Positions 13,596 to 16,754 of a stretch of DNA of 16,754 nucleotides are shown piece after piece. The notes beneath the pieces were generated by a model, which saw only the letters and a list, made by a program, of their open reading frames with translations, made no database searches and was not told the origin of the DNA. Both the position numbers and the translations under genes were made by a program. Source of the DNA: Akkermansiaceae bacterium UBA985 (GTDB lineage: Bacteria > Verrucomicrobiota > Verrucomicrobiia > Verrucomicrobiales > Akkermansiaceae); assembly GCA_002292185.1 (NCBI GenBank), contig DBBL01000193.1:1-16754 (forward strand). Reading direction: 5' to 3'. Each line of letters opens with the position of its first letter. Within the stretch, counting starts at the first letter, position 1.

Positions 13596-15050
13596 ATGAG
13601 CCTACACGCACAACTATCACCAGAAGCCGAGGCACGCCTCCGTGCTCAGCAGCGTAACTCTACCATTACCAGCATCATCATCTCCATTCTATCCGTGGTG
13701 CTCATTGGTATTCTCCTGCTCTGGATTCTGCTACCAACGGTTGAGACGTTCACCCCGGAAATCGTCTCCTACCAGTCCGGTGCAGAAGATGAGCAAAAAA
13801 TCACCAAACGGGAAATGACGCGTGCCGTAGAGCGCAAACCTTCAGCACCATCGAGCTCAATGGCCAAAGTGATCGCCGCCAATACAACCTCCCTCACCGC
13901 CGTTCCTATACCTGATGTGGACACGCCCGATCCGTCTGCTGATTTTGGCGATGGCAATGACTTTGGAGATGGCTGGGGAACCGCAGAAGAAGATGGTGCT
14001 GGATTTTCGAGCATACCCGCAACCATGCGTGAGCGATGCTCAAAAGAAGACCGCCTGCAACGACTCGCCAACAACGGCGGCAACGAAGAATGTGAGGAAG
14101 CCGTGATGAAGGCTCTGCGCTGGATCAAAAGCAAACAAAACCCCGATGGCAGTTGGGAAGGCAAATACAGGGCCGCGATGACAGGTTTTTCCGTCCTTGC
14201 CTACCTTGGACATTGCGAAACCCCAAACTCTGAAGAATTTGGTGACTCTGTTACCAGAGGCATTTTATACCTCGTCGATAAAGGCATGAAAGATAATGGC
14301 CTGCTCCGCGATGGCACTAAGGGTCATGGATGGGTATATGAACACGGCATCGCTACCTACGCTTTAGCTGAGGCCTACACCTTCTGCAATAAGCTTGGCA
14401 TCAATATTCCCAATCTCGACACCGTCACCAAACAAGCAGGCGATGCCATCATTGAGGGCCAAGCCCGCAGTGGCGGCTGGGTCTACAGCTTTGATGCAGG
14501 CTCAGATGATGGTGATAACTCAGTGGGCTTTTGGCAAATCCAGGCACTGAAAGCCTGTAAACATACAGGACTGTGGGAAAAGAAGTCTTTCGACAAGGTC
14601 ATTGATAACGCTCTTGATTACCTTGCGGACGTGCAAGGAAGTAACGGAGCCATTGGTTACAGAAAGAGTGCCTCAAGAAGTCCGGAGCTGACAGGCGGAG
14701 GTGTGCTTGCCTACCAAATGTGGGACAAGAGCAGTGATTCGGTCGTTCGCGATGGCATTAAATACATCAGAAAAAACACTGAATTTGATTGGGAGGATAA
14801 AAGCTCTAACCTCTACTATCATTATTATAACGCTCAGGCGATGATCAACCGAGGTGGCTCTGATTGGGAAGAATACAATGAATTGTTCCGAGATAAATTA
14901 CTCGCAGCACAAAATGAGGATGGATCATGGTGGCGTGGAGAAAAAATCGCCCACGGAGCTATCAACCCACACATGGCCACCTGCCTGGCAACGTTCATGT
15001 TTGAGGTCTATTACCGTTTCCTGCCTGCTACGGGTCTGAAAACACGATAG
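13596..15050 (+). CDS. Membrane-anchored squalene-cyclase/prenyltransferase-like repeat protein
   Basis: 484 residues with a cytosolic N-terminus of about 23 residues, one membrane helix (about 24-47, ITSIIISILSVVLIGILLLWILL), a Pro/Ser-rich linker, a Gly-Asp-rich patch (DFGDGNDFGDGWG, near 110-123) and an alpha/alpha-toroid domain from about 160 to the end. Toroid repeats are shown by QW-like motifs QNPDGSWEG, RSGGWVYSFDAG, DVQGSNGAIGYRK and QNEDGSWWRG. The DXDDTA catalytic motif of squalene-hopene cyclases is absent, so terpene cyclisation is unlikely. Many such proteins in Planctomycetes and Verrucomicrobia have unknown function, perhaps binding rather than catalysis. Cysteine pairs (ERCSKEDRLQ, NEECEE) precede the toroid. 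It starts a + strand pair with thiD. The family is certain, the function is not. Confidence 0.88.
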   Translation: MSLHAQLSPEAEARLRAQQRNSTITSIIISILSVVLIGILLLWILLPTVETFTPEIVSYQSGAEDEQKITKREMTRAVERKPSAPSSSMAKVIAANTTSLTAVPIPDVDTPDPSADFGDGNDFGDGWGTAEEDGAGFSSIPATMRERCSKEDRLQRLANNGGNEECEEAVMKALRWIKSKQNPDGSWEGKYRAAMTGFSVLAYLGHCETPNSEEFGDSVTRGILYLVDKGMKDNGLLRDGTKGHGWVYEHGIATYALAEAYTFCNKLGINIPNLDTVTKQAGDAIIEGQARSGGWVYSFDAGSDDGDNSVGFWQIQALKACKHTGLWEKKSFDKVIDNALDYLADVQGSNGAIGYRKSASRSPELTGGGVLAYQMWDKSSDSVVRDGIKYIRKNTEFDWEDKSSNLYYHYYNAQAMINRGGSDWEEYNELFRDKLLAAQNEDGSWWRGEKIAHGAINPHMATCLATFMFEVYYRFLPATGLKTR

Positions 15051-15091
15051 CCTGACATTGGCCGACTTGGCCTTGTCCCAGCAGCGCTCAA

Positions 15092-15892
15092 ATGGATAGC
15101 AACCATATCCCAGTAGCCCTGACCATCGCCGGTTCAGACTGTTCTGGCGGGGCAGGCATCCAAGCGGACCTGAAAACATTTCTCAACCACCGCGTTCAAG
15201 GCCTCAGTGCGGTGACTTGCATCGTTGCCGAGACACCACTTGAGGTGCGCCATATCGAACAGGTTCAAGAATCGACACTCGAGGCCCAGCTCAACATTCT
15301 CTCAGAGAGTTATCCCATTAGCGCTGCCAAAACGGGACTGCTACCATCACAAGCGAGCATTCATAGTGTGGCAAAGGTATTGATAAAAAGTGGGATTCCG
15401 CTCGTTGTCGATCCCGTGATGATCGCCTCAACAGGCTCAAGCCTGACAGAGGAAAACACACTTCACGCCTTGACCCATCAACTACTTCCCTTGGCGTCAC
15501 TAGTCACCCCCAACATCCCTGAGGCTGAAGTCATTTTACAACGCAGCATTCAATCTGAAGACGAGCTCGTCACTGCAGCTCGTGATATTGCCCAATGCTA
15601 TGGAATCTCATGTCTTGTCAAAGGCGGGCACTTGCCAAGTGACGACGAGCGCCTCGACGTATTATGGCATGCTGACCACGCTCATCACTATAGGCATCCA
15701 TACATTGCACTACCCGACGGCATGCACGGCACCGGATGCACCCTATCTGCCGCCATCACCGCGGGCCTAGCCCATGATCAAAGTATGACAGATGCTGTCA
15801 GCGCTGCCATCGCCTACGTGCAGCAACTCATTAAAAACGCCCATACATGGGAACATAATGATCACAGCATACGCTGCCTGGCTTGGCTTTAA
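15092..15892 (+). CDS. thiD: Hydroxymethylpyrimidine/phosphomethylpyrimidine kinase
   Basis: Phosphorylates HMP and HMP-phosphate to HMP-diphosphate in the thiamine pathway, in the cytosol. The 266-residue protein is of normal length for the ribokinase-like ThiD family. The substrate-binding block [20 protein letters not shown] (11-30) is complete, followed by [40 protein letters not shown] and the anion-hole block [11 protein letters not shown] (212-222). ATG 15092 lies 41 bp after the toroid-protein stop. No TPP riboswitch precedes it, and thiE/thiM are absent here. No T-rich terminator follows; the next 157 bp hold inverted repeats before icd. Confidence 0.96.
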   Translation: MDSNHIPVALTIAGSDCSGGAGIQADLKTFLNHRVQGLSAVTCIVAETPLEVRHIEQVQESTLEAQLNILSESYPISAAKTGLLPSQASIHSVAKVLIKSGIPLVVDPVMIASTGSSLTEENTLHALTHQLLPLASLVTPNIPEAEVILQRSIQSEDELVTAARDIAQCYGISCLVKGGHLPSDDERLDVLWHADHAHHYRHPYIALPDGMHGTGCTLSAAITAGLAHDQSMTDAVSAAIAYVQQLIKNAHTWEHNDHSIRCLAWL

Positions 15893-15935
15893 GGATCATC
15901 AGCCAGTCATACCTCGTTGAGATTAAATTTGTTGG

Positions 15936-15972
15936 GCGGATTTCCGCTGAGAAATTGAGGTTTTTGGCCTCA
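15936..15972 (+). other. Two small hairpins after thiD
   Basis: GCGG-ATTT-CCGC (15936-15947) and TGAGG-TTTTTGG-CCTCA (15956-15972) are short perfect stems in the thiD-icd gap. Neither is followed by a T tract, so they are not convincing intrinsic terminators. Confidence 0.4.
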
Positions 15973-15983
15973 GAGCATGAAGC

Positions 15984-16022
15984 TTAAAGGAATAACATTG
16001 ACCTCATCGTAGGTTCCTTTAA
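15984..16022 (+). promoter_or_regulatory. 9-bp inverted repeat in the icd leader or promoter
   Basis: TTAAAGGAA (15984-15992) and TTCCTTTAA (16014-16022) are perfect inverted copies around 21 bp, with an inner ACCT/AGGT pair (16001-16004 and 16011-16014). A TTGACC (15998-16003) with TAAACA 16 bp later (16020-16025) could be the promoter, so the repeat would flank and overlap it. It ends 27 bp before ATG 16050. Confidence 0.45.

Positions 16023-16754
<732 letters not shown>

Overview
The window looks like chromosomal backbone from a Gram-negative bacterium, most likely a member of Verrucomicrobiota. It has Kdo and LPS-export genes, a long-form ribosome hibernation factor, a Rex regulator, a membrane-anchored squalene-cyclase-like repeat protein and a monomeric isocitrate dehydrogenase. 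Shine-Dalgarno sequences are sparse. The lineage is inferred from protein character and gene order, not from a marker gene. I see no rRNA, tRNA, IS element, phage or CRISPR.

Left part (1-3891, + strand): the 3' end of kdsA, then an LptC-like lipoprotein, an LptA/OstA-like protein, lptB and long-form hpf, closed by a clear intrinsic terminator. This is the LPS-export locus seen in many Gram-negatives, here without rpoN. It has two local oddities: the lptC-like gene has no ATG that gives a full signal peptide, and an exact 16-bp tandem duplication makes the stop codon of the lptA-like gene.

Centre-left part (3925-9132, - strand): a run read right to left of leuA, an M50 membrane metalloprotease, a membrane-anchored coiled-coil protein, argG, a group II truncated globin, and a small gene ending in a convergent terminator. 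The small gene is the most interesting item. A 29-residue transmembrane segment runs in frame through a TGA into a 69-residue acidic tail. A perfect 6-bp hairpin with loop CGGGT begins 13 nt past the TGA, its loop 19 nt past it, where a bacterial SECIS would be. I call it a candidate selenoprotein of unknown function, possibly co-transcribed with the globin.

Centre-right part (9262-13595): a lipoprotein L,D-transpeptidase on the + strand converges with a - strand operon of a Gfo/Idh/MocA dehydrogenase, rex, map and an SDR/epimerase-like protein. A 264-bp divergent promoter region precedes this operon. It holds an extended -10 element next to two overlapping perfect palindromes, a possible operator.

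Right part (13596-16754, + strand): an anchored alpha/alpha-toroid protein, thiD, and the start of monomeric NADP-isocitrate dehydrogenase, which is preceded by a leader with several inverted repeats. The functions are mostly housekeeping: cell envelope, leucine, arginine and thiamine synthesis, redox sensing and the TCA cycle.
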